The notes beneath the pieces are model-generated. The model was given only the letters and a program-made list of their open reading frames with translations, did not search any database and was not told the origin of the DNA. Below are positions 1 to 5,447 of a stretch of DNA of 6,941 nucleotides, in pieces; position 1 is the first letter of the stretch; the number at the start of each line of letters is the position of its first letter. Made by a program: the position numbers and the translations under genes. This DNA comes from Clostridiales bacterium DTU092 (GTDB lineage: Bacteria; Bacillota; Clostridia; Caldicoprobacterales; Caldicoprobacteraceae): assembly GCA_001513505.1 (NCBI GenBank), contig LFTM01000198.1, forward strand, positions 1-6,941. Direction: 5' to 3'.

Positions 1-14
1 AAAAATATTTTCAA

Positions 15-43
15 ATTATACAACAAATTTCAATTGATCTCAA
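15..43 (-). promoter_or_regulatory. Sigma-A-type promoter reading out of the window (proximal of two)
   Basis: On the minus strand a -35 hexamer TTGAGA (43-38) and a perfect -10 TATAAT (20-15) are separated by exactly 17 bp. It lies about 90 bp downstream of the hpt stop codon and points off the left edge. In the conserved spoIIE-tilS-hpt order of Firmicutes the next gene is usually ftsH, so this may be its promoter, but no part of that gene is in the window. The DNA is AT-rich here, which raises the chance of spurious matches. Confidence 0.5.
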
Positions 44-57
44 ATTTAGCCTTTTAT

Positions 58-87
58 ATTGTAACACAATAACATACAATAATGCAA
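58..87 (-). promoter_or_regulatory. Second sigma-A-like promoter, tandem to the one at 15-43
   Basis: The minus strand shows TTGCAT (87-82) and TACAAT (63-58) with an 18-bp spacer, upstream of and in the same direction as the promoter at 15-43. Each hexamer departs from consensus at one or two positions. I see no convincing intrinsic terminator between the hpt stop and this site, so hpt transcripts may run on into the next gene while these elements add local initiation. Confidence 0.35.
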
Positions 88-130
88 CGCATAAGCCGCA
101 TATTTCCCTCAAATTAACTATTATAACAAC

Positions 131-664
131 TTATTCGATATTATCGTCATCCAGTACGCAGATATAGGATAGATTGCGGTATTTCTCTGCATAATCCAAT
201 CCGTATCCTACTACAAACTTATCGGGTATAGTAAATCCAACATAATCTACTTTAACAGGAACCCGGCGTTTGGATGGTTTATCGAGACAACAGCATATTT
301 TCAAACTCTTTGGATTTCTCGATAAAAGATTATCGGCAAGATAGTTAAGGGTCAACCCGGTGTCTACTATATCCTCAACAATAAGTACATCCTTTCCCTC
401 TATATCTTCATCCAAATCCTTTAATATCCGTACAACACCTGAAGAATGGGTAGAACGTCCATAGCTGGACACCGCCATAAAATCCATAGTCAGCGGAAGC
501 TTTATATGCTTTACCAGATCAGCCAAAAACATCACAGCACCTTTTAATATGCCAATAACAACCAGATCCTTATCCTGATAGTCTTTCGAAATTTCTTCTC
601 CCATTTCGCTTATACGCTCCATAAGGGTTTGTTCATCAATAAGTATTTTCCCGATTCCTTGCAA
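131..664 (-). CDS. hpt: Hypoxanthine(-guanine) phosphoribosyltransferase
   Basis: A cytosolic purine-salvage enzyme that transfers the ribose-5-phosphate of PRPP to hypoxanthine or guanine, making IMP or GMP. The 177-residue length is normal for bacterial HPRT. Visible motifs are LKGA (40-43, the region of the non-proline cis peptide that contacts PRPP), the flexible-loop SSYG (66-69), the PRPP signature VLIVEDIVDTG (93-103, acidic pair E97/D98 and probable catalytic D101), the purine-contacting lysine in DKPSKR (128-133), and the C-terminal block FVVGYGLDYAEKYRNL (150-165). Translation starts at TTG: AGGAGG lies 8 nt upstream (678-673), and the next in-frame ATG (codon 15) would cut off the N-terminal strand. 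A weak start codon is thus paired with a strong ribosome binding site. It follows tilS by 148 bp on the same strand and probably shares its transcript; a possible private promoter lies at 702-730. In B. subtilis HprT and TilS also act together to activate ftsH transcription; whether that holds here is unknown. Confidence 0.96.
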   Translation of the reverse strand: MQGIGKILIDEQTLMERISEMGEEISKDYQDKDLVVIGILKGAVMFLADLVKHIKLPLTMDFMAVSSYGRSTHSSGVVRILKDLDEDIEGKDVLIVEDIVDTGLTLNYLADNLLSRNPKSLKICCCLDKPSKRRVPVKVDYVGFTIPDKFVVGYGLDYAEKYRNLSYICVLDDDNIE

Positions 665-701
665 ATTATTTCCCTCCTTTTAATATGGCCTCCTCACATC
701 A

Positions 702-730
702 TTTATAGAAGACAGGCTTTCTGTTTCCAA
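702..730 (-). promoter_or_regulatory. Candidate internal promoter for hpt
   Basis: In the tilS-hpt gap the minus strand carries TTGGAA (730-725), a 17-bp spacer, and TATAAA (707-702). The -10 matches consensus at 5 of 6 positions and the -35 at 4 of 6. The start would fall near 695, giving a leader of about 30 nt to the hpt TTG and leaving its AGGAGG site intact. This would let hpt be expressed independently of tilS. It is sequence inspection only. Confidence 0.35.
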
Positions 731-772
731 AACCATGCTTATGCGGGCACAGCAGATACCGTCGTTTCTCCT

Positions 773-786
773 CCGTGCCGGCACGG
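773..786. repeat. Perfect 14-bp GC-rich palindrome in the tilS-hpt gap
   Basis: Positions 773-786 read CCGTGCCGGCACGG, identical on both strands, 26 bp after the tilS stop codon. As RNA it could fold into a 5-bp stem with a CCGG loop. No T-run follows on the minus strand, so it is not an intrinsic terminator. It could be a processing site, a transcript-stabilising hairpin, or a site for a dimeric DNA-binding protein. Its function is unknown. Confidence 0.4.
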
Positions 787-812
787 CAATCCATATCTCT
801 TTTAAACCTCGA

Positions 813-2228
813 CTAAACCGATAAATCTTCCCGGCAGCTGTCGTTAAACAAAAACCCGGCACTGAGTTCAATAATGTTTGTGGTATTCTTCGTTACCCTG
901 TAATCATTATGTATCTGACAGCCAACTACCCAAATAATGTTTTCCTCATCGGTTACGAGTGGTATACAGTCTCTGTCACGCCGTGGAATTTTATTGTCAA
1001 TAAAAAAGTCCTTAAGTTTTTTTTCACCCTCCATACCAAAAGGTTTAAACCGATCACCTTTTTTCCTGTTCCGTACACTAAGCTTCCCCTTTATAGTATC
1101 ACCATTTATATATATACACCACGGGGACGAAAAAGAAACTTGCCGGGACTGCACATTTCGGGCAACAATTTCCATTCCACTTTCCTTTATTATGACTTTA
1201 CCCGGAATTTTCAGGTCATACCGATAGTTAATCTCTTGATCCCCGGCTTTGTCAAACGATAACACAATATGCTGATAATCCTTTATGACCACTATCCGAT
1301 CCGGCAGATGTATCTGAGCTCCGGTTGCAGAGTTTGCTAACATATTCAGTATGCCTTCTATATGATTGGCCTGCACTCCTTTAAGTCCCTTGAGGTGTTT
1401 TAAACCTAATCTTAAAATCCGCCGTTTTACGGCAACAGGATAGGACATAAACACCTTTAAATCAAGCCTTATCTCATCATCCTTATCTTGCATTATCAAC
1501 TTTCTATATTGCTCCATACAATAAGCATCCAAAAACTCTTCTTCATCCCGAAGAAGGGCTCCCATACGGACAAGGGCCTCGGTAAAATTCGGATTAAAAT
1601 TTTTCTCGATATAGGGTATGAGTTTATATCTGATGCGATTCCGGGTATAGCCGGTATCAATATTGGTTGCATCAACACGAAAGCTTAACCCATTATCCCG
1701 GCAATATCTCTCTATATCACTTCTTGTTACATCAAGAAGAGGACGTATAAATTTACCGTCACGTACGGGTTTCATTCCCTGCAGACCCTGCATTCCCGTA
1801 CCGCGCAATATGTTGTGGAGAATGGTTTCAGCCTGATCGTCCCGATGATGCCCCAGTGCAATCTTATGGCCTTCTATTTTATCAAGTACTTGCTCAAAAA
1901 AGCGGTAACGAACCATCCTTCCGGCTTCCTCTTCAGTAACGCCTGTCTCTCTGGCCAGATTGGGTACATTAAATCTCTCAATAAATAAAGGGACATCCCA
2001 CTGCTGACATAGCCGGACAACAAAGTCCGCATCCTGATCTGCCTCCGTCCCCCTGATCCCATGATGTACATGAGCGGCATAGAGCGTTATATCCATAGTT
2101 TCACGGAGCTGCTTTAGAATATGCAACAATGCCACCGAATCGGGACCTCCGGAAACCCCGGCTAATACTCGTTCCCCCGAAGACAGCATTTTGTGCTTAT
2201 GAATGGTATGGAGAACCTTTTTAAGCAT
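813..2228 (-). CDS. tilS: tRNA(Ile)-lysidine synthetase
   Basis: A cytosolic N-type ATP pyrophosphatase that attaches lysine to C34 of the CAU-anticodon tRNA-Ile, changing it to read AUA; it is normally essential. In the 471-residue product the PP-loop SGGPDS is at 26-31, the HVHHGIRG segment at 53-60, GHHRDDQAET at 126-135, and RNRIRYKLIP at 196-205, followed by the linker helices. A C-terminal domain (about 380-455) carries VRNRKKGDRFKPFG and KLKDFFIDNKIPRRDRD, typical of the long TilS form found in Bacillus and Clostridium. A GTG at 2237 extends the frame by three codons, but it sits inside the ribosome binding site: AGGTGG (2239-2234) is 5 nt ahead of the ATG at 2228 and nothing suitable precedes the GTG, so I chose the ATG. 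It lies 139 bp downstream of spoIIE behind a terminator and has its own promoter at 2259-2287. hpt follows. Confidence 0.96.
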   Translation of the reverse strand: MLKKVLHTIHKHKMLSSGERVLAGVSGGPDSVALLHILKQLRETMDITLYAAHVHHGIRGTEADQDADFVVRLCQQWDVPLFIERFNVPNLARETGVTEEEAGRMVRYRFFEQVLDKIEGHKIALGHHRDDQAETILHNILRGTGMQGLQGMKPVRDGKFIRPLLDVTRSDIERYCRDNGLSFRVDATNIDTGYTRNRIRYKLIPYIEKNFNPNFTEALVRMGALLRDEEEFLDAYCMEQYRKLIMQDKDDEIRLDLKVFMSYPVAVKRRILRLGLKHLKGLKGVQANHIEGILNMLANSATGAQIHLPDRIVVIKDYQHIVLSFDKAGDQEINYRYDLKIPGKVIIKESGMEIVARNVQSRQVSFSSPWCIYINGDTIKGKLSVRNRKKGDRFKPFGMEGEKKLKDFFIDNKIPRRDRDCIPLVTDEENIIWVVGCQIHNDYRVTKNTTNIIELSAGFLFNDSCREDLSV

Positions 2229-2258
2229 TTGACCCACCTGTATTGTTTGAATAAAAAC

Positions 2259-2287
2259 ATTGTAGCCTTTTTACGTGTTTTTTTCAA
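2259..2287 (-). promoter_or_regulatory. Sigma-A-type promoter of tilS (and probably hpt)
   Basis: The minus strand shows TTGAAA (2287-2282), exactly 17 bp, then TACAAT (2264-2259); each hexamer has one mismatch to consensus. Transcription would start near 2252, giving a 5' leader of about 24 nt to the tilS ATG, just enough for the AGGTGG site. It lies immediately downstream of the spoIIE terminator, so it restarts transcription as a vegetative unit. Confidence 0.75.
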
Positions 2288-2330
2288 GGGAAAATTATTT
2301 TATTTACCTTTTGTTCACAATTTAAAGCAC

Positions 2331-2357
2331 AAAAAAAGCCGGCTTAAAAAGCCTGGC
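2331..2357 (-). terminator. Intrinsic terminator of spoIIE
   Basis: Read on the minus strand, 11 nt past the spoIIE stop codon, GCCAGGCTT pairs with AAGCCGGC around a TTT loop (8 bp with one bulged A) and is followed by seven consecutive T residues (2337-2331). No T-run follows on the plus-strand side, so it works in one direction. It separates spoIIE from tilS. Confidence 0.88.
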
Positions 2358-2367
2358 CGCTCCACTG

Positions 2368-4770
2368 TTAAATGCCGGGCTTCCACACCCTGCTTACCAT
2401 CACCGTCATATCATCATTGGCTATACCGTTTGTTTGTTTTAGCGCCTCTTCCATGATAAAATCAGCTAATTCCTGGGGATTTCTGGTATCACATTTTGAA
2501 ATTGTGTCGGCAAGCCATTTATCCTGATCCAGCTCCGAATCTATGCTGTCTGTAATCCCATCGGTCACCATTATTATCATGTCTCCGTCTTCCAAAACTA
2601 CGTTAATGGTTTCAACTTGAATTTCCTCAAGAATCCCCATGGGCAGAGCCGGAGCCTTTATTATATCCACATGATCCTTTCTCTTAATAAATGTGGATAC
2701 AGCACCTATTTTTACGATATCGGTACTGGCTGTAACCAGATCTACCACACACAGATCGGCAGTAGCAAACATCTCCTCTCTTGACCGGAGGACCAATACC
2801 GAATTAATTGTATGTACCGTCATATCAAGATCAAAACCGGCTTCAAGAAAATTTTCAAGCAGTGAAACAACAATACTGCTCTCAGCATCAGCCCTGCTGC
2901 CGGAGCCCATGCCATCACTTAAAGCCAGCATATGTTTTCCGTCCTCAATTGGTATAGAGGAATAATTATCTCCACAGGTATCGGCATACTGTTTTGTCTT
3001 TCTTGATATACCGGTGACAATTTTATACCTTTGTGATTCACCAAACTGCAGTTTACACTCTTTCTCCCCGCTGGCATAACATCCTTTTGAGTTGCACGAC
3101 ATGGGCTTTTTTATTATGTTGCTTAATGCCTTCTCAATAATCCGGACACACTCTCTCCGTCGTCCGCAGGATTTTTTTATAATGTTTACCTCAATCTTCC
3201 CATTGGGTTTTTCTATAACCGTTACATCTTTAATATGTATACCCTTTTTATCCAGTTCAACCAATATAGTATCTTCCAGATCTTTATTAAATCTAATATC
3301 TATATCAAGTTCGTGGGCTAACCGGGTTATAACCGTTGATATCCCCTCCAGCTGCCGGGCAACAAGGCTGCGGCACTCGTCTATTTTCTGCTGCCACTTA
3401 CAATTTGTTCTGTATATTTCATAAGTCTCATTTAAAACATCCAACACAGTATCCAACTGAAAACAGTTTTTGCTGATTTCATCCGGGACATGTTCCCGCT
3501 TAATGGTTCCCGCTGATTCCACTATACTAATGAGTTCAAACATATTATTGTATGTACTGTAAAAGTTCCGCTGCCAGCAGGCTTTATAAAGTCCGCAATT
3601 GGAACACACCTGACTTGCAACCAGATCAAGCAGTTTATTGATACCATCTTTCCCTTTTATAACATTATATTGAGAGACCTTTGAAAACACCTGTGCCAAT
3701 TTATGAAATACCTGGGAAAAATCCTCTAACCTGTTTATCGTAAGCTCTTTTAGCCTGTCCATATTCACGTATCCTTTTTGTTTGCTTATAATCGCCTGGC
3801 TGGAGTCAAAAAGCTGTTTTAACCATTCAATCATATTAAGTGGTATAAGCATCAAAATTATAACTGATACTGCTATTTCCCTAAATGACAGCAGAACATC
3901 AGTAGAACGGTTAATATAAAATACCATAAGAGCATTTGACAGCAGAAAAGCGCAGCCTGTCCCCAGTCTTCCCAAACCCCGAAAGGTACCAGCCATAAGA
4001 CCGCAGACTGCAAAATGCCCGATAAAAACCGGATCAGGCTCACCGGACAATGAAAGAATCAATCCCGTCACACTGCCAATGGCAGCTCCCATTCCAACTC
4101 CACCGACATATGAAAACAGAAGGACAAAAGCAATTGACACTATATTCTTAAGCGATAAACCGAACAGATCTGCATTCCAGAAACCGGTGATAAGAAGGGA
4201 AAAAAATATACAAATACTGATCGTCTCCTGGCTTGATAAAATACGACGTTTTCCTGAGTTTATAAATAAATCCATAACCGGACTAAAAACATAAACCATC
4301 AAAAAGCCTATGATACTTTCCAATGCCGCAACAATCATATCATAAACCAGAAATCCATACAGATAAACATACAACAAATTGACAAGCACAAAAGAGAGTA
4401 GTACACCCAGCGCCGTATGAAAGTCACCCCGTATCCTGCGCTCCGGAGCTAAAATTCTGCCGTACAAAAGAACAGCACCCATAGCCAGTATGTATTTGAA
4501 AGCAAAGTTATTAAACCCGCTGCTTAAAAAGCCCAGCCCTGCAGCCAGCAGATACAGCCCCCAGTTTCTCTTGCGCTGCAATACATTGGCAAACAGTGCC
4601 ACACCAAATGGAGCAATCTCACTTAAAATGACAGCTCGTCCCATTAAAAAGCAGAACAATAACATCAGCACATTATTGACGGCTGTTTTCCACTGAATGC
4701 GCGGAACAACAAATTTTTTTGTCCTCTTTTCGGTCAATCCCCGATAAATTAATTCTCCCTTTTGCATCAT
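2368..4770 (-). CDS. spoIIE: Stage II sporulation protein E, membrane PP2C-type serine phosphatase
   Basis: SpoIIE dephosphorylates the anti-anti-sigma factor SpoIIAA in the forespore, freeing sigma-F; in B. subtilis it also acts with FtsZ at the polar septum. The 800-residue product has the family layout. About ten hydrophobic segments fill residues 30-330. A central regulatory region includes a cysteine-rich block CSNCGLYKACW at about 388-398. The C-terminal PP2C domain (about 590-795) carries ALSDGMGSG with metal-binding D619, FATADLCVVDL, TDGITDS with D737, and the final NDDMTVMV with D786/D787. Every PP2C aspartate I looked for is present, so it should be catalytically active. Three starts are possible in a row: TTG 4773, ATG 4770, ATG 4767. 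AGGTGG (4784-4779) is 8 nt from the ATG at 4770, which I prefer. The gene is preceded by a Spo0A-type promoter and followed by a strong terminator, so it is probably monocistronic. Confidence 0.97.
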   Translation of the reverse strand: MMQKGELIYRGLTEKRTKKFVVPRIQWKTAVNNVLMLLFCFLMGRAVILSEIAPFGVALFANVLQRKRNWGLYLLAAGLGFLSSGFNNFAFKYILAMGAVLLYGRILAPERRIRGDFHTALGVLLSFVLVNLLYVYLYGFLVYDMIVAALESIIGFLMVYVFSPVMDLFINSGKRRILSSQETISICIFFSLLITGFWNADLFGLSLKNIVSIAFVLLFSYVGGVGMGAAIGSVTGLILSLSGEPDPVFIGHFAVCGLMAGTFRGLGRLGTGCAFLLSNALMVFYINRSTDVLLSFREIAVSVIILMLIPLNMIEWLKQLFDSSQAIISKQKGYVNMDRLKELTINRLEDFSQVFHKLAQVFSKVSQYNVIKGKDGINKLLDLVASQVCSNCGLYKACWQRNFYSTYNNMFELISIVESAGTIKREHVPDEISKNCFQLDTVLDVLNETYEIYRTNCKWQQKIDECRSLVARQLEGISTVITRLAHELDIDIRFNKDLEDTILVELDKKGIHIKDVTVIEKPNGKIEVNIIKKSCGRRRECVRIIEKALSNIIKKPMSCNSKGCYASGEKECKLQFGESQRYKIVTGISRKTKQYADTCGDNYSSIPIEDGKHMLALSDGMGSGSRADAESSIVVSLLENFLEAGFDLDMTVHTINSVLVLRSREEMFATADLCVVDLVTASTDIVKIGAVSTFIKRKDHVDIIKAPALPMGILEEIQVETINVVLEDGDMIIMVTDGITDSIDSELDQDKWLADTISKCDTRNPQELADFIMEEALKQTNGIANDDMTVMVSRVWKPGI

Positions 4771-4817
4771 CAACTACACCACCTGATAAATACGGTATTA
4801 GCGGATAAAGCAAAAAC

Positions 4818-4850
4818 ATTATAACAGAGGGAGAATAAATATTTTGTCAC
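4818..4850 (-). promoter_or_regulatory. spoIIE promoter with 21-bp spacing (Spo0A-activated sigma-A type)
   Basis: The minus strand carries a perfect -10 TATAAT (4823-4818) and a -35-like GTGACA (4850-4845) separated by 21 bp, too long for unaided sigma-A recognition. The B. subtilis spoIIE promoter is known for the same unusual 21-bp spacing, compensated by phosphorylated Spo0A. A Spo0A-box-like TGACAAA (4849-4843; consensus TGTCGAA, two mismatches, or one if TGNCGAA is used) overlaps the -35 element. The start would lie near 4811, about 40 nt before the ATG. Confidence 0.7.
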
Positions 4851-4876
4851 TATTAGGAAAGAGAAACTAAAAACTT

Positions 4877-4883
4877 TACGACA
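4877..4883 (-). promoter_or_regulatory. Candidate upstream Spo0A box
   Basis: TGTCGTA on the minus strand matches the 0A box TGTCGAA at 6 of 7 positions and lies 26 bp upstream of the spoIIE -35 element, in the same orientation. One-mismatch heptamers are expected about twice by chance in this intergenic region over both strands; others occur on the plus strand at 4960-4966 (TGTCGAT) and 5309-5315 (TGTCGAG). Position relative to the promoter is the only reason to favour this one. Confidence 0.4.
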
Positions 4884-4996
4884 CAATGTACAAGCATCAA
4901 ACACAGCTGATTCCTTTTGTGATAAAAAAGCCTCGTATACTGCACAGTTGGAATTAAAATGTCGATGAAGCCCGGTATAGCCTGAACAAAAATTTA

Positions 4997-5025
4997 TTGA
5001 CCTTGCAAGTCATATATAGTATCAT
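4997..5025 (+). promoter_or_regulatory. Sigma-A-type promoter of the candidate small RNA
   Basis: TTGACC (4997-5002), exactly 17 bp, then TATCAT (5020-5025), each one mismatch from consensus. The start would be near 5031-5033, where the sequence reads GTGG. It diverges from the spoIIE promoter, with about 145 bp between the two -35 elements, and lies more than 400 bp ahead of the MutS2-like start codon. Confidence 0.6.
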
Positions 5026-5030
5026 TAATA

Positions 5031-5158
5031 GTGGTTCTGAAATCCGAGAGGATGGTGTTGATGTCTGAAAGCTCTGCTAAGGTGATTTTCAACTAAATAA
5101 AGTTGAATGTGGAGCATACAGGAAGCGGGTTATCATACGCGGTTAACCCTGCATTTTT
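5031..5158 (+). ncRNA. Candidate small RNA or structured leader, family unknown
   Basis: A transcript of about 128 nt is bounded by the promoter at 4997-5025 and the terminator at 5125-5158. Visible folds are AUCC-GAGA-GGAU, a 4-bp stem capped by a GNRA tetraloop (5042-5053); UUCAACU/AGUUGAA with a 6-nt loop (5088-5107), enclosed by a possible GCUC/GAGC closing helix (5071-5074 with 5112-5115); and the terminator hairpin. A short frame MSESSAKVIFN (5061-5096) has GAGAGG 9 nt ahead of its ATG, so it could instead be a leader-peptide message. I compared it by eye with T-box, SAM, fluoride and other common riboswitch cores and with SRP RNA, and recognised none. That it is transcribed and functional is inference. 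Confidence 0.4.
5125..5158 (+). terminator. Intrinsic terminator of the candidate small RNA
   Basis: GCGGGTTA (5125-5132) pairs with TAACCC-T-GC (5144-5152) through 8 bp with one bulged T and an 11-nt loop, followed directly by ATTTTT (5153-5158). The T-run has only five residues, so readthrough toward the MutS2-like gene is possible. Confidence 0.6.
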
Positions 5159-5290
5159 GTCGTGCCCATATAATTTGACATTGCCTTGCAGAGTGCTTCA
5201 GCGACTATCCCAAAAAGCAAATTTTATCATTGGATGTTTTTGCTAATTTAACTTCCATATGCACAGCTTTAAAATAAAGAATGGATTCTA

Positions 5291-5317
5291 AACTCGGCAA
5301 TGTTTATTTGTCGAGTT
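5291..5317 (+). terminator. 10-bp hairpin, possible weak terminator
   Basis: AACTCGGCAA (5291-5300) pairs with TTGTCGAGTT (5308-5317), 10 bp including one G-U pair, around a 7-nt loop. The plus-strand sequence that follows, ATTTATTTCTGTT, is T-rich but broken, so termination would be inefficient. The other strand has no T-run after the stem. It could be a second barrier in the leader of the MutS2-like gene or a structural element. Confidence 0.35.
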
Positions 5318-5363
5318 ATTTATTTCTGTTAGAAACATCATATATATTATCTTTCATGTTGCT

Positions 5364-5425
5364 GCCCGCGGGAGCATTCTGTCTTCTATAGGCATGGAAT
5401 GTCTCTTCGCGGGCTTTTATATTTT
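5364..5425 (+). terminator. Terminator-like hairpin in the leader of the MutS2-like gene (probable attenuator)
   Basis: The outer stem GCCCGCG (5364-5370) pairs perfectly with CGCGGGC (5408-5414). Inside it GAG/CTC and CATTC/GAATG continue the helix with single bulged T residues (5402 and 5406) and flanking G-U pairs, giving about 17 bp and a 15-nt loop. TTTTATATTTT follows at 5415-5425. The T-run ends only 6 nt before the ribosome binding site AAAGGAG, so the structure belongs to the gene's own leader and not to a distant upstream unit. An 11-codon frame runs through the 5' arm (5356-5391). A classic terminator in this position suggests conditional readthrough; the signal is unknown. Confidence 0.7.
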
Positions 5426-5447
5426 AATTTGAAAGGAGATAATTAAC

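Larger units (their letters stand above)
4774..5447. other. Long divergent intergenic region, spoIIE to MutS2-like gene
   Basis: These 674 bp contain no convincing long gene. From left to right there are the spoIIE ribosome binding site and promoter (4777-4883); a stretch with no clear signal (4884-4996); a plus-strand promoter (4997-5025); a structured segment ending in a terminator (about 5031-5158); an AT-rich stretch in which I see only weak hairpins (5159-5290); a 10-bp hairpin (5291-5317); a terminator-like hairpin (5364-5425); and the ribosome binding site AAAGGAG (5432-5438). No tRNA signature is visible, although tRNA genes lie near spoIIE in some relatives. Confidence 0.7.

Noticed and set aside
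680..871. A 63-codon minus-strand frame overlapping the 3' end of tilS and ending at the hpt ribosome binding site
   Set aside because: It overlaps tilS out of frame, has no recognisable domain, and TilS itself ends normally, so it is neither a frameshifted tail nor a supported gene.
909..1262. Plus-strand frames opposite tilS (and similar ones opposite spoIIE and the MutS2-like gene)
   Set aside because: They are antisense shadows of strongly supported genes, with low-complexity translations and no ribosome binding sites.
4960..4982. CGATGAAGCCCGG, resembling part of a SAM-I riboswitch core
   Set aside because: The preceding GAGAGGTGGAGGGA-type motif and the rest of the core are missing, and no terminator or methionine gene follows. 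It looks like a chance match.
4771..4996. A stretch open in one minus-strand frame upstream of spoIIE (includes YTGLHRHFNSN and CTLCRKVFSF)
   Set aside because: It runs through the spoIIE promoter, has no ribosome binding site or start of its own, and has no recognisable domain.
5081..5143. A plus-strand frame reading GDFQLNKVECGAYRKRVIIRG before a stop, like the tail of a decayed gene
   Set aside because: It has no start or homologous upstream portion in any frame, and it lies within the hairpins of the candidate small RNA. There is too little for a pseudogene call.
5120..5170. T-box-like sequence (the ACGCGGTTAACCC segment and a downstream GTCGTGCCC)
   Set aside because: The nearly invariant TGGNACC bulge that contacts tRNA is absent, and I see no specifier stem I or downstream tRNA-related gene. 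The helix is explained by the terminator alone.
5169..5180. Perfect TATAAT (5169-5174) and perfect TTGACA (5175-5180) in the leader region
   Set aside because: They are adjacent and in the wrong order, and neither has a partner hexamer at a workable distance.
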